Source: UBA4744 sp963707435 (GTDB lineage Bacteria; Actinomycetota; Acidimicrobiia; Spongiisociales; UBA4744). From it: DNA of 64,000 bases. Below, one piece after another: positions 34,001 through 44,477 of this stretch. The stretch spans positions 163,861-227,860 of the forward strand of contig CAVPPF010000003.1 of the NCBI GenBank assembly GCA_963707435.1, given 5' to 3'. The notes beneath the pieces were generated by a model. The model was not told the DNA's origin, did not search any database, and saw only the letters and a program-made list of their open reading frames with translations. Each line of letters begins with the position of its first letter. The first letter of the stretch is position 1. Made by a program: the position numbers and the translations under genes.

Positions 34001-37000
34001 AGGTGGTGGCAAAGCGACCGCTGCCATCGCCGAACAAGACGAGCATGAATGCGTCGGGGTTGAGATCGTTCAGCCGCATTTCGGCTACGAAGATATCGAG
34101 ATGGCCGTCCTCGTTGACGTCTCCAAGATCCAGGGAGTGGCCGTTATCTACATCTACTCCCAGCAGTTGATGCGTGATCCAGCCAGCACCGTCCCACTCA
34201 TACCAGGCCATCGGCCCGATGGTGTCGCCGGCCACGAACACCACCTCCGGTCGACCACCCGGGATGAGTTGGCCAACCCTCACTCTCGTGTAGAGCTGCG
34301 TGGCGTCGATGACATGCTCACTGAACACCGTTCCGGACTCGTGCTTGAACCAGCGTCCCGCACCGACGATGTCGTCGATGCCGTCCCTGTCGATATCCGC
34401 CCGGGCGAGCCCGGTTACCTGGATGCTTCCGGTCCATGTGTAGATGACCGACTGCGGCCAGGGTTCGGCAACTGTCGGGTCGGCAGGGATCTCGGCGAGG
34501 AGCAGCTGTCGGCCCCTCTGATTCCAGAACGCCAGCTCGGTTTGACCGTCGCCATCGAAATCGCCGAAGAGCTGATCATGCAGACCCGAAGGACCTTCGG
34601 TCCGGATGCTCCGGCGCACCCACGGCGTGCTGATGTCGAAGTCGGGGTAGGGGTTCTCCCACCACCAGAGCTGATTCTCGTCACCGCCAAGAACGAGGTC
34701 GAGATCTCCGTCGCCATCGATGTCGTGATAGTCGCCGCCCGTCGCAATCTTGAGCAACTCGTTGGAAATCGGGTACTTGATCCAGCCGGCGGCACTCTGG
34801 CGGTACCAGATCACGGCGCCCTCAGGTCCCGCACCGCCCGCGAGGACGAAGTCCTGGTCCCCGTCGCGATCGATGTCGAAGATGAGATCAGCACCTTGTC
34901 CCAACCAGTTATTGGGAGTGGGCAGGTCCCCGGTCTTTGAGGAAAGCTGCTCCCACGGAAGACCTGCAATGGCCGGCGCGACGGTGATTGAGACCGGGGT
35001 GGGGGGGCTGGTATAGCCGAGCGAATCGGTGGCAGTGATCAAGAGGTCGTAGACGGTGCCTTGGGTCAGGGGGGCGGGGTCGACGAGGTACAGCCTGCCG
35101 GTCGAGTCGATGCTGAAGATGGCCGCGCCGGCACCTCCGGCGATGACGAAGCCGGTAATCGGGGAGAGATCCGAGGCCGCGACGGTGTCGACGTAGGTCC
35201 CCGGGGTGCCGTTAGCCGGAAGGGAGAAATCCTGACCGGGATCGATCACCGGAGGGTCGGTATCCACATCGGTCACGGTGACGGTCCGGGTCACCCGGGC
35301 GGCCGGGTTGCCTTCATCGTCGGTGGCGTCGTAGAGGACCTGGTAGGTGCCCTCCACCAGAGGATCCGGGAGACCAGTGGCATCGATCAGGGCGGTGATC
35401 GGAGCCGACTGGTTATCGGTCACCGAAGCACCCGACTCCACATACGACTCGCCCACCGCGAACGTTTGCGGGTTCGGACCCGACAACACAATCACCGGTG
35501 GGGTCGTATCCACCACATTGACGGTCCGGATCACCTGCACCGCCGGGTTCTCCGACGAATCCACCACGTCATAGAACACCGGATAAGAACCAACCAGGGT
35601 TGTATCAACCGCCGACGAATCAATCACAACGTCGGCAGAAATATCCCCATCAACATTGTCAGAAGCCGTCGCCCCCAACTCCACATACGGATCAACATTC
35701 AACTCCAACACCAACGGATCAGCCCCCACCAAACTGATCACCGGCGGCACCCCATCGGGAGCAACCACATTCACCGTCCGGGTCACCTGCACCGCCGGGT
35801 TCCCGGCGTCATCGGTCACGTCATAGAGGACCTGGTAGGTGCCCTCCACCAACGGGACCGGCAAACCAGAATCGTCGATCATCAACACCAACGGAGCCGA
35901 CTGGTTATCGGTCACCACCGCCCCCGACTCCACATACCCGGCGTCCACCACCACCGTCTGCGGGTCATTCCCCAACAACACAATCACCGGTGGGGTCGTA
36001 TCCACCACATTGACGGTCCGGGTCACCTGCACCGCCGGGTTCTCCGACGAATCCACCACGTCATAGAACACCGGATAAGAACCAACCACGGTTGTATCAA
36101 CCGCCGACGAATCAATCACAACGTCGGCAGAAATATCCCCATCAACATTGTCAGAAGCCGTCGCCCCCAACTCCACATACGGATCAACATTCAACTCCAA
36201 CACCAACGGATCAGCCCCCACCAAACTGATCACCGGCGGCACCGAATCCGGAGGCGGTGGAGGCCCCACCGGACAACCCGCCTGGAAGTTCTGGGTGACC
36301 TCGGCAGGGGTGAGCGCCGTGTCGTAAACCGCCACCAAACAGTACTCACCCAACCAGGGCCGATCCCCCGTCAACTCATTCGCCAACAACAACGGGAACG
36401 AACCAGCCCAATTCGCCAACGTCCCCGCACTCGAACCCGTCGCCACCAACACCCCATCGATATACAAAGCCTGCGTGCCCGCCACCCGGGTCAACACCAG
36501 ATGCGTCAACCCGCCCGACAAACTCCCCACCGGCGAACTAATCGTCGGAGTCCCCTTCACACTCGTCGAGTTCCGCACCCGACCCTCAACCCGATCACCC
36601 GACGACCGATACACCCCCTGCCCCAACATCACATTCCGGGTCGCCGTATCCGAAGAAATCGACACAATCCGCGCCGGACCATTCTGCGTCAAATTGGCCG
36701 GATCCACCCACGCCTCCACCGACACCTGGTTAGAACCCTGCACCGCCGAAATCACCTTCGAAGCCGCCACCCCCGACGAAATCGTCGTCGACGCCTCCAC
36801 CCGAAGACCCCCACCCGACACCCACGACACCCGCGACACATCCCCAACCATCAAATCCAACGGAACCCCAACCCCCGACGAATCCCCCACCACCGAACCC
36901 GACCCCTCCAAAAACAAATACTCAACCACCGCCCCACCAATCCGAGCATCAACCGCAACCACCTCAACAATCCGGACCACCCGGGCGGCCGGGTTGCCTT

Positions 37001-40000
37001 CATCGTCGGTGGCGTCGTAGAGGACCTGGTAGGTGCCCTCCACCAGAGGATCCGGGAGACCAGTGGCATCGATCAGGGCGGTGATCGGAGCCGACTGGTT
37101 ATCGGTCACCGAAGCACCCGACTCCACATACGACTCGCCCACCGCGAACGTTTGCGGGTTCGGACCCGACAACACAATCACCGGTGGGGTCGTATCCACC
37201 ACATTGACGGTCCGGATCACCTGCACCGCCGGGTTCTCCGACGAATCCACCACGTCATAGAACACCGGATAAGAACCAACCACGGTTGTATCAACCGCCG
37301 ACGAATCAATCACAACGTCGGCAGAAATATCCCCATCAACATTGTCAGAAGCCGTCGCCCCCAACTCCACATACGGATCAACATTCAACTCCAACACCAA
37401 CGGATCAGCCCCCACCAAACTGATCACCGGCGGCACCCCATCGGGAGCAACCACATTCACCGTCCGGGTCACCTGCACCGCCGGGTTCCCGGCGTCATCG
37501 GTCACGTCATAGAGGACCTGGTAGGTGCCCTCCACCAACGGGACCGGCAAACCAGAATCGTCGATCATCAACACCAACGGAGCCGACTGGTTATCGGTCA
37601 CCACCGCCCCCGACTCCACATACCCGGCGTCCACCACCACCGTCTGCGGGTCATTCCCCAACAACACAATCACCGGTGGGGTCGTATCCACCACATTGAC
37701 GGTCCGGATCACCTGCACCGCCGGGTTCTCCGACGAATCCACCACGTCATAGAACACCGGATAAGAACCAACCACGGTTGTATCAACCGCCGACGAATCA
37801 ATCACAACGTCGGCAGAAATATCCCCATCAACATTGTCAGAAGCCGTCGCCCCCAACTCCACATACGGATCAACATTCAACTCCAACACCAACGGATCAG
37901 CCCCCACCAAACTGATCACCGGCGGCACCGAATCCGGAGGCGGTGGAGGCCCCACCGGACAACCCGCCTGGAAGTTCTGGGTGACCTCGGCAGGGGTGAG
38001 CGCCGTGTCGTAAACCGCCACCAAACAGTACTCACCCAACCAGGGCCGATCCCCCGTCAACTCATTCGCCAACAACAACGGGAACGAACCAGCCCAATTC
38101 GCCAACGTCCCCGCACTCGAACCCGTCGCCACCAACACCCCATCGATATACAAAGCCTGCGTGCCCGCCACCCGGGTCAACACCAGATGCGTCAACCCGC
38201 CCGACAAACTCCCCACCGGCGAACTAATCGTCGGAGTCCCCTTCACACTCGTCGAGTTCCGCACCCGACCCTCAACCCGATCACCCGACGACCGATACAC
38301 CCCCTGCCCCAACATCACATTCCGGGTCGCCGTATCCGAAGAAATCGACACAATCCGCGCCGGACCATTCTGCGTCAAATTGGCCGGATCCACCCACGCC
38401 TCCACCGACACCTGGTTAGAACCCTGCACCGCCGAAATCACCTTCGAAGCCGCCACCCCCGACGAAATCGTCGTCGACGCCTCCACCCGAAGACCCCCAC
38501 CCGACACCCACGACACCCGCGACACATCCCCAACCATCAAATCCAACGGAACCCCAACCCCCGACGAATCCCCCACCACCGAACCCGACCCCTCCAAAAA
38601 CAAATACTCAACCACCGCCCCACCAATCCGAGCATCAACCGCAACCACCTCAACAATCCGGACCACCCGGGCGGCCGGGTTGCCTTCATCGTCGGTGGCG
38701 TCGTAGAGGACCTGGTAGGTGCCCTCCACCAGAGGATCCGGGAGACCAGTGGCATCGATCAGGGCGGTGATCGGAGCCGACTGGTTATCGGTCACCGAAG
38801 CACCCGACTCCACATACGACTCGCCCACCGCGAACGTTTGCGGGTTCGGACCCGACAACACAATCACCGGTGGGGTCGTATCCACCACATTGACGGTCCG
38901 GGTCACCTGCACCGCCGGGTTCTCCGACGAATCCACCACGTCATAGAACACCGGATAAGAACCAACCACGGTTGTATCAACCGCCGACGAATCAATCACA
39001 ACGTCGGCAGAAATATCCCCATCAACATTGTCAGAAGCCGTCGCCCCCAACTCCACATACGGATCAACATTCAACTCCAACACCAACGGATCAGCCCCCA
39101 CCAAACTGATCACCGGCGGCACCCCATCGGGAGCAACCACATTCACCGTCCGGGTCACCTGCACCGCCGGGTTCCCGGCGTCATCGGTCACGTCATAGAG
39201 GACCTGGTAGGTGCCCTCCACCAACGGGACCGGCAAACCAGAATCGTCGATCATCAACACCAACGGAGCCGACTGGTTATCGGTCACCACCGCCCCCGAC
39301 TCCACATACCCGGCGTCCACCACCACCGTCTGCGGGTCATTCCCCAACAACACAATCACCGGTGGGGTCGTATCCACCACATTGACGGTCCGGATCACCT
39401 GCACCGCCGGGTTCTCCGACGAATCCACCACGTCATAGAACACCGGATAAGAACCAACCACGGTTGTATCAACCGCCGACGAATCAATCACAACGTCGGC
39501 AGAAATATCCCCATCAACATTGTCAGAAGCCGTCGCCCCCAACTCCACATACGGATCAACATTCAACTCCAACACCAACGGATCAGCCCCCACCAAACTG
39601 ATCACCGGCGGCACCGAATCCGGAGGCGGTGGAGGCCCCACCGGACAACCCGCCTGGAAGTTCTGGGTGACCTCGGCAGGGGTGAGCGCCGTGTCGTAAA
39701 CCGCCACCAAACAGTACTCACCCAACCAGGGCCGATCCCCCGTCAACTCATTCGCCAACAACAACGGGAACGAACCAGCCCAATTCGCCAACGTCCCCGC
39801 ACTCGAACCCGTCGCCACCAACACCCCATCGATATACAAAGCCTGCGTGCCCGCCACCCGGGTCAACACCAGATGCGTCAACCCGCCCGACAAACTCCCC
39901 ACCGGCGAACTAATCGTCGGAGTCCCCTTCACACTCGTCGAGTTCCGCACCCGACCCTCAACCCGATCACCCGACGACCGATACACCCCCTGCCCCAACA

Positions 40001-41324
40001 TCACATTCCGGGTCGCCGTATCCGAAGAAATCGACACAATCCGCGCCGGACCATTCTGCGTCAAATTGGCCGGATCCACCCACGCCTCCACCGACACCTG
40101 GTTAGAACCCTGCACCGCCGAAATCACCTTCGAAGCCGCCACCCCCGACGAAATCGTCGTCGACGCCTCCACCCGAAGACCCCCACCCGACACCCACGAC
40201 ACCCGCGACACATCCCCAACCGTCAAATCCAACGGAACCCCAACCCCCGACGAATCCCCCACCACCGAACCCGACCCCTCCAAAAACAAATACTCAACCA
40301 CCGCCCCACCAATCCGAGCATCAACCGCAACCACCTCAACAATCCGGACCACCCGGGCGGCCACATTCCGGGACCAATCGGACACGTCGTAGGTCACCGG
40401 ATACGAACCGACGGAGTTTGTATCCACCGCCGAGGAATCGACCACGATCTGCGAACTGATATCGCCATCAAGGTTGTCAGAAGCGGTCGCCCCTAGCTCA
40501 ACGTAGGTGTCGCCCACCGCGAACGTTTGCGGGTTCGGACCCGACAACACAATCACCGGTGGGGTGCTATCGGAGAACAACCCATCCAAACCGGCATCCC
40601 AAACGCCGGCCATCTTGGCATAGCCTCCGTCGGTGGGATGAACCTCGTCGGACATGTCATCCGGATAGACGAGAGCACTCTCCATGTCCACAACGATCAG
40701 ACGATCACCAGCGGCAATCCGCGAATCGGCCATTGCCTGGATGGATGCGTTCAGAGCGGAAGTTGCAAGGCCGGTAGTGGTAGTGGGGTCACTCCGATTG
40801 ATGATGCGGGCCAGGACAACCCACACGAGGTTGTTGCCGGCCGTCTGCTCCCATGTATCGATGTTGTCCAAAGTCTGGCTGATCTCGGTGACGATCCCTG
40901 CGGTAGCTTGTCCGTCGGAGATGTCGTTGGTTCCTATGTGGAGGAGCACGACGTCGGCAGGATTGGCGTCCAGCCAACCGATCACACCATCTCGTATCTG
41001 ATTGGCTCGCCAGCCGTTTCGACCTTCGTGATCGTTGTCGAAACCGCTTCCATCGGCTTGCGATCCCACCATATCGATGGCGAACCCATCGGTCGTCAAA
41101 GACGCGAAAAGGTCGTTGCGATAGCCGGCACTATCGGAGCTTCCTACCTCGCCCTTTGTTATGGAATTGCCGAGCGGCATGACACGAAGCGGCACTCTCA
41201 GTCCACTTGCCAATGGGCCGAGCGGCATGAGGGAGCCTACAACCAGCAAGACGACCAGAACTGCGAGGAACCGCCGGGGAGCGGCCATACGTCCGGAATC
41301 AGCCAACGCCCCGCCCTCCCGCAT
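31099..41324 (-). CDS. Giant secreted modular protein: SGNH hydrolase, LamG, DUF5011, FG-GAP, PKD and metallophosphoesterase domains
   Basis: About 3,400 residues. ATG 41324 has GGGAG 6 nt upstream and begins a signal peptide (about 1-41). An SGNH/GDSL hydrolase follows (42-250): GNSIT with Ser54, GTNDIS at 131-136, and DEVH with Asp226/His229. Next come an HYR/DUF5011-like domain, three copies of LamG plus four DUF5011-type domains (40,350-35,293), a cadherin-like segment, FG-GAP/VCBS repeats rich in D-x-D-x-D-G-D (34,950-32,850), a PKD domain, two Ig-like He_PIG domains, and a calcineurin-like phosphoesterase (about 31,960-31,099) with FGDYG, TTGDNTYG, AGNHDY and VGHDHTYER. One frame (41,324-33,768) is open for 7.6 kb; breaks near 33,980 and 33,140 shift the rest. 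The likely role is a surface-bound or released nutrient-scavenging or adhesion enzyme; this is inference. Confidence 0.85.
35293..36978 (-). repeat. 1,686-bp tandem unit 1 (LamG + four DUF5011-type domains)
   Basis: One of three head-to-tail units of exactly 1,686 bp (562 codons) inside the giant gene. Identity to units 2 and 3 is near complete; visible differences are single bases (for example near 35,529 and 35,599). Within each unit a DUF5011 segment (PPVISLVGADPLVLELNVDP) occurs twice about 490 bp apart, giving a nested repeat. Confidence 0.95.
36979..38664 (-). repeat. 1,686-bp tandem unit 2
   Basis: The middle copy. The same landmarks occur exactly 1,686 bp from those of units 1 and 3. 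Confidence 0.95.
38665..40350 (-). repeat. 1,686-bp tandem unit 3
   Basis: The N-terminal-most copy. It differs from the others at a few bases, for example 40,219 (a Met/Thr codon change) and 38,896. Beyond 40,350 similarity stops and a diverged DUF5011 domain joins the SGNH domain. Confidence 0.95.
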
Positions 41325-41539
41325 CACAACTCCCGAGAAACATACGGAAGAGCAAACCCATGACAAGGCCCCCGCCCGCCTGCAAACTCTACACGAATCG
41401 ACCACTCCAGGTGGGATGAACCAGGAGATACTGGATCCTTCCGGATGCGGGCCGGAGCACCGCCGCTCGGACTCTCAGGACTCCTGTCGCGCTATTCGTG
41501 TGCGAAGCTCGTCCCGGGTAAACCTTCAAAGCAACCCAG

Positions 41540-41570
41540 GCCGCCGCAGCATGCGGCGGCAAAACCGCCG
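41540..41570 (-). terminator. Hairpins after the selC 3' fragment (ancestral selC terminator)
   Basis: A perfect 9-bp stem, GCCGCCGCA at 41,540-41,548 with its complement at 41,552-41,560, and a second small stem GGCGG-TTTT-CCGCC just before it on the minus strand. They lie 2-30 bp past the 3' end of the displaced tRNA fragment, where the terminator of selC would have been before the island entered. Confidence 0.6.
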
Positions 41571-41571
41571 A

Positions 41572-41636
41572 TGGCGGAGGCGGACGGGAATCGAACCCGC
41601 CGGGGACCTTTCGACCCCCCACCGGTTTTGAAGACC
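41572..41636 (-). repeat. att direct repeat, left (3' fragment of selC)
   Basis: 65 bp identical to 45,903-45,967. It holds the tRNA 3' part from the anticodon loop (CTTCAAA) through the long variable arm and T arm to GCCA. The 5' half is missing: past 41,637 the sequence no longer matches tRNA. Confidence 0.92.
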
Positions 41637-41760
41637 CATTCAGGCCTTTGTCATTGTCTTTCGATTTCTCGCATTGACGTGAGAAAAGCCCCTATTTATT
41701 GGGGTTTTGGGCGATTGGCTCGAAAATGGTTTTGCGTAATCTTCGGTCAGTTTGCAGTGT

Positions 41761-41793
41761 CTGACGGACACCTGACGGACACCTGACGGACAC
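41761..41793. repeat. Three 11-bp tandem repeats, probable integrase arm sites (left)
   Basis: CTGACGGACAC three times without gaps, 125 bp inside the left att repeat. The same 11-mer occurs twice at 45,794-45,815 near the right att. Paired arm repeats at both element ends are typical of tyrosine integrase attachment sites; the binding role is inferred. Confidence 0.75.
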
Positions 41794-41840
41794 CTCCAGG
41801 AGCCACCGGTGCCTCATCGGCAAGGGGTAGACATAGCTGG

Positions 41841-41862
41841 ACCATCAAGCTAAGTTGATGGT
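41841..41862. promoter_or_regulatory. Operator palindrome before the toxin-antitoxin-like pair
   Basis: A perfect 8-bp inverted repeat, ACCATCAA at 41,841-41,848 and TTGATGGT at 41,855-41,862, with a 6-nt centre. It abuts the ATG at 41,863, leaving no room for a normal ribosome site. Autoregulation by the paired HTH protein is the obvious reading. Confidence 0.6.
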
Positions 41863-42084
41863 ATGGATCCTGTGATCGTGGCGACCGCCCGCAAGCACGG
41901 GGTCAACGACGACGACATGCTGCACGCCTATCGCAACCCAATCCGAGTGTTCGGCCTCGACGACCTGATCATGTTGATCGGCGCCGACCAGGCAGGGAAC
42001 TTGCTTGAGCTCGGTGTGGCAACCGGCGAAGGCGTTGAGTTCATCGTGCACGCCATGCCCGCCCGACCGAGATTCCTGAGGTGA
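41863..42084 (+). CDS. Small BrnT/RelE-fold-like protein, putative toxin
   Basis: 73 residues. The layout is a short helix (TARKHGVNDDDMLHAYRNP), then beta strands with DDLIMLIGADQAGNLLELGVA and a closing VHAMPARPRF, a pattern seen in BrnT-like and related small toxin-fold proteins of actinobacteria. The final strand with H-A-M-x-x-R is the most conserved part. The stop overlaps the next gene's start (GTGA). A perfect palindrome lies directly upstream. Toxin activity is inferred from fold, size and pairing; no nuclease residues can be proven by eye. Confidence 0.6.
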   Translation: MDPVIVATARKHGVNDDDMLHAYRNPIRVFGLDDLIMLIGADQAGNLLELGVATGEGVEFIVHAMPARPRFLR

Positions 42085-42362
42085 CCGTGATGCCCCGATC
42101 AATCCAAGAGATACTCGATCACGCTGACGAACTCGCCCAGCGATTCGAGGACTACGAACCAGCCGAAGGCGACGAACGACCCGTCGAGGAATACCTCCTG
42201 CAGCGCGCCGCTGTGGCACGCGCCCGAAGCGAACGGCAGATCGTCGACGCAGTCACCGCAGCGCGGACTGCAGGGATCTCCTGGAGCAAGATAGGCGAGC
42301 TCCTTGGAACCTCAGCCCAGGCCGCCCAACAACGGTACGGCGCCGTTGTCGAGCAGGTTTGA
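42081..42362 (+). CDS. Helix-turn-helix partner protein, putative antitoxin
   Basis: 93 residues from GTG 42081 (ATG 42090 is an alternative). An acidic helical N-terminus (IQEILDHADELAQRFEDYEP) could wrap the partner. A C-terminal helix-turn-helix (AARTAGISWSKIGELLGTSAQAAQQRYG) could bind the palindrome at 41,841. The 4-nt overlap with the upstream gene gives coupled translation. Gene order is toxin first, unlike many type II modules but like brnTA. Confidence 0.6.
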   Translation: MTVMPRSIQEILDHADELAQRFEDYEPAEGDERPVEEYLLQRAAVARARSERQIVDAVTAARTAGISWSKIGELLGTSAQAAQQRYGAVVEQV

Positions 42363-42608
42363 TATCACATCCCATCTCCGAGCCAAACAGACGTGCGTCG
42401 GCGGCTGCACGCATTCGTGAGGATATGGGGGTGATCGTGTCCCGGTTTGTTGGACGTCGGGTGACTGGCATGGGACTGGTGGTGGTGGTCCCGGCTGGAG
42501 TCAGAAATGGATTGCATGTCTCTTGTGTCTAGCTTCAAAGCTGGGTGCTGGCGTCTTCGAGCATGCGTGCCTTTCAAGTGACAAGGTGATCCGCGCAAGC
42601 GGAACCGG

Positions 42609-43094
42609 TCAGGTCAGTGCCACGCCATGGAGTTCGGCGAGTTGCTCGACCAGCCGAGCGACGGTAACTCCTTGGCGGTCTGCGCAAGCCCGGATCAGCG
42701 CCACAGCACCGTACAGCGCGTACCGCCAGTAGTCATCGGTCTGCCACCAGATCACCTCGTCCAACAGGTCTGGTTCTAGCCCACCTCGCACCGATGCACT
42801 GGTCAGGATCGTGTACTGGATCTTGCGGTTCTCGCGGCCTCGGAACTCGCACTCGGGCAAGTAGGTTTCGCGCAAGCCCTCATAGGCAATCGGGTTGTCT
42901 CGTGTGGTGTCGGCGACCTCGAGCACGTCCGCGGCCAGGCGCATGAACACCTCACCTGGAAACGTGTTGTTCTTCGGGTGGAGGTCAGATACTGACTCTG
43001 CCAGTTCGAACACATCGCCGCCGCCCGCCAGACCAGTCAGCAACCGTCGGAGCGCTTCCAGGCGGTCATCTTCGGTTGGACTCTTCCGCACCAT
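42609..43094 (-). CDS. Hypothetical protein
   Basis: 161 residues, all predicted helical and soluble (ALRRLLTGLAGGGDVFELAE, LIRACADRQGVTVARLVEQL). No family is recognised. ATG 43094 is the only good start; no strong ribosome site is visible. It sits alone inside the selC island. Confidence 0.6.
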   Translation of the reverse strand: MVRKSPTEDDRLEALRRLLTGLAGGGDVFELAESVSDLHPKNNTFPGEVFMRLAADVLEVADTTRDNPIAYEGLRETYLPECEFRGRENRKIQYTILTSASVRGGLEPDLLDEVIWWQTDDYWRYALYGAVALIRACADRQGVTVARLVEQLAELHGVALT

Positions 43095-43308
43095 GGCCAG
43101 AATCTACGCCCCCTGAATGGAGCGGTGCTCCAGTCGAGTCCAGCTGGAGTGTGACACTCGCGTCCCTTCCATGAACGGGTGGTTGGCACGACCACCGTCC
43201 TTACTCTGCGTGGCGGAGCGCTTCGGGCGAAAAGCGCACCTCGATGTGCCGATCAGGGGCACTCCCAGAAACGCGTCTATCACTCGATAACGCCGTGATA
43301 TGTGCGGT

Positions 43309-43851
43309 TCAGACGAGGTCGAATGGTTGGGGGTATCGGAAACGTCCCTTGATTGCCGGGTCGTAGGCGGTCAGGGGCCGCGCTTGGAAGTAGTCACCCC
43401 ACGCTGCATCTGGTGGCTCGATTCCCAGTTCTGTTGAAGGTATGAACCCGAACCGGGTGTAGTAGCTCTTTGAGCCGACCAGGCAGATCAGGGATTCGCC
43501 AAGGACATCAGCTTCTCCCACGACGGCCTTGATCAACGCCTTCCCGATTCCGGAGTTCTGCCGAGAGACTTCCACACCGATCGGGCCAAGGGCAAGCGCA
43601 GGATGCAAATCAACGTGTGCCCGTGTACATACGACGTGTCCGACTACTTGCCCATCGATGACAGCAACTTGCGAAAGGGTCGGAATCCACGCTTCGGAAG
43701 CCCGGAGCTGGTCAACCAGGGCGACCTCAAGTGGGACCTCATTCGGAGTCTCAGGACTTCGGAATGCCTCGGTGTGGATTCTCCGGATGGGCTGCTCATC
43801 GCCAACTTGTTCCGGTCTGATCAACACCCCTGCAGTTTTGCACGGGATCAT
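43309..43851 (-). CDS. GNAT family N-acetyltransferase
   Basis: 180 residues. IRPEQVGDEQPIRRIHTEAF is the usual GNAT N-terminal strand and helix. The acetyl-CoA loop is LGPIGVEVSRQNSGIGKALI (Q/R-x-x-G-x-G/A type), followed by LICLVGSKSYYTRFGF, in which YYxRFGF is a common substrate-side motif of the YhbS-like subgroup. It would acetylate a small amine; the target is unknown. It is island cargo, unlinked to neighbours. Confidence 0.82.
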   Translation of the reverse strand: MIPCKTAGVLIRPEQVGDEQPIRRIHTEAFRSPETPNEVPLEVALVDQLRASEAWIPTLSQVAVIDGQVVGHVVCTRAHVDLHPALALGPIGVEVSRQNSGIGKALIKAVVGEADVLGESLICLVGSKSYYTRFGFIPSTELGIEPPDAAWGDYFQARPLTAYDPAIKGRFRYPQPFDLV

Positions 43852-44103
43852 TGTCCGAGAGGCCTAATTGCGGTGACCTTCACCTCCGTTGGAACTCGGT
43901 GCAGGTCAGTCTTCGGAATTTGTCCAAGGACTGGTGACCGAGCTCACCACACCTCTACTCCTCGGCCTACAGCGCAGGTTGCCAACATGAGCCGACCGAG
44001 GACACGATCGAGACGGGTATCGTCGAATGGTTGTTGGCGGGTGATGCGTCGATCCGCTTCGTAGCGAAGGTTCGCTCCCGGTTCTCGGATTAGCCGGTCG
44101 GTG
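43852..44103. other. Intergenic region before sdpR
   Basis: Roughly 300 bp lie between the divergent GNAT and ArsR-type genes, the last 52 bp of which are the operator described separately. The rest has no convincing ORF and no recognised RNA. Confidence 0.5.
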
Positions 44104-44155
44104 ACCTCATTCGATAGGTGTATTATTTGGTTGTTAGCGAAGGACCGAATGAGGT
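44104..44155 (+). promoter_or_regulatory. Promoter and operator of the sdpR-sdpI pair
   Basis: A perfect 10-bp inverted repeat, ACCTCATTCG at 44,104-44,113 and CGAATGAGGT at 44,146-44,155, encloses a -10-like TATTAT at 44,121-44,126. The right arm touches the ATG and includes the GAGG ribosome site, so a bound repressor could block both transcription and translation start. ArsR/SdpR repressors are known to autoregulate. Confidence 0.65.
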
Positions 44156-44476
44156 ATGGGGATCAACGAGATTCTTAAGGCACTTGCGGACCCGACCCGG
44201 CGGGAGATTCTGCGTCTCCTCAGGCAAGGCGACCTCACGGCGGGTGAGCTCGCCGAGCACTTCGAGCTGGCGAAACCGACCATGTCAGGTCATTTCAACG
44301 TGCTCAAGTCGGCCGGGTTGATCGTGTCAGAGCGCAGCAGGACCAAGGTGGTCTACTCGATCAACATGTCGGCGTTCGACGACGCAGCCGTTGCCGTCAT
44401 GTCGTTCTTCGCTGACAACCGGCATCCCGACGTCCGGTCAAGCATTGGGGCCGGACCCGATTCGACGGAGGAGTGA
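44156..44476 (+). CDS. ArsR-family repressor, SdpR-like
   Basis: 106 residues. The winged helix is clear: LKALADPTRREILRLL, the recognition segment TAGELAEHFELAKPTMSGHFNVL, and the wing SERSRTKVVYSIN. There are no Cys metal sites in the recognition helix, so it is not a metal sensor of the ArsR/SmtB kind. The downstream SdpI-type membrane protein, starting 1 nt after its stop, matches the Bacillus SdpR/SdpI arrangement in which SdpI sequesters SdpR when it binds toxin. The operator lies directly upstream. Confidence 0.85.
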   Translation: MGINEILKALADPTRREILRLLRQGDLTAGELAEHFELAKPTMSGHFNVLKSAGLIVSERSRTKVVYSINMSAFDDAAVAVMSFFADNRHPDVRSSIGAGPDSTEE

Positions 44477-44477
44477 G

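Noticed and set aside
35293..40350. A CRISPR-like array in the regular repeats
   Set aside because: Units are 1,686 bp, coding and without variable spacers.
35061..40496. An open frame of 1,811 codons on the plus strand
   Set aside because: It is antisense to the giant gene. Its openness follows from the repeated 1,686-bp unit and high GC; the protein is a His/Arg/Asn-rich low-complexity chain with no domain.
41572..41636. A second selenocysteine tRNA gene
   Set aside because: Only the 3' part is present. The 5' acceptor strand and D arm are missing, so it is an att fragment.
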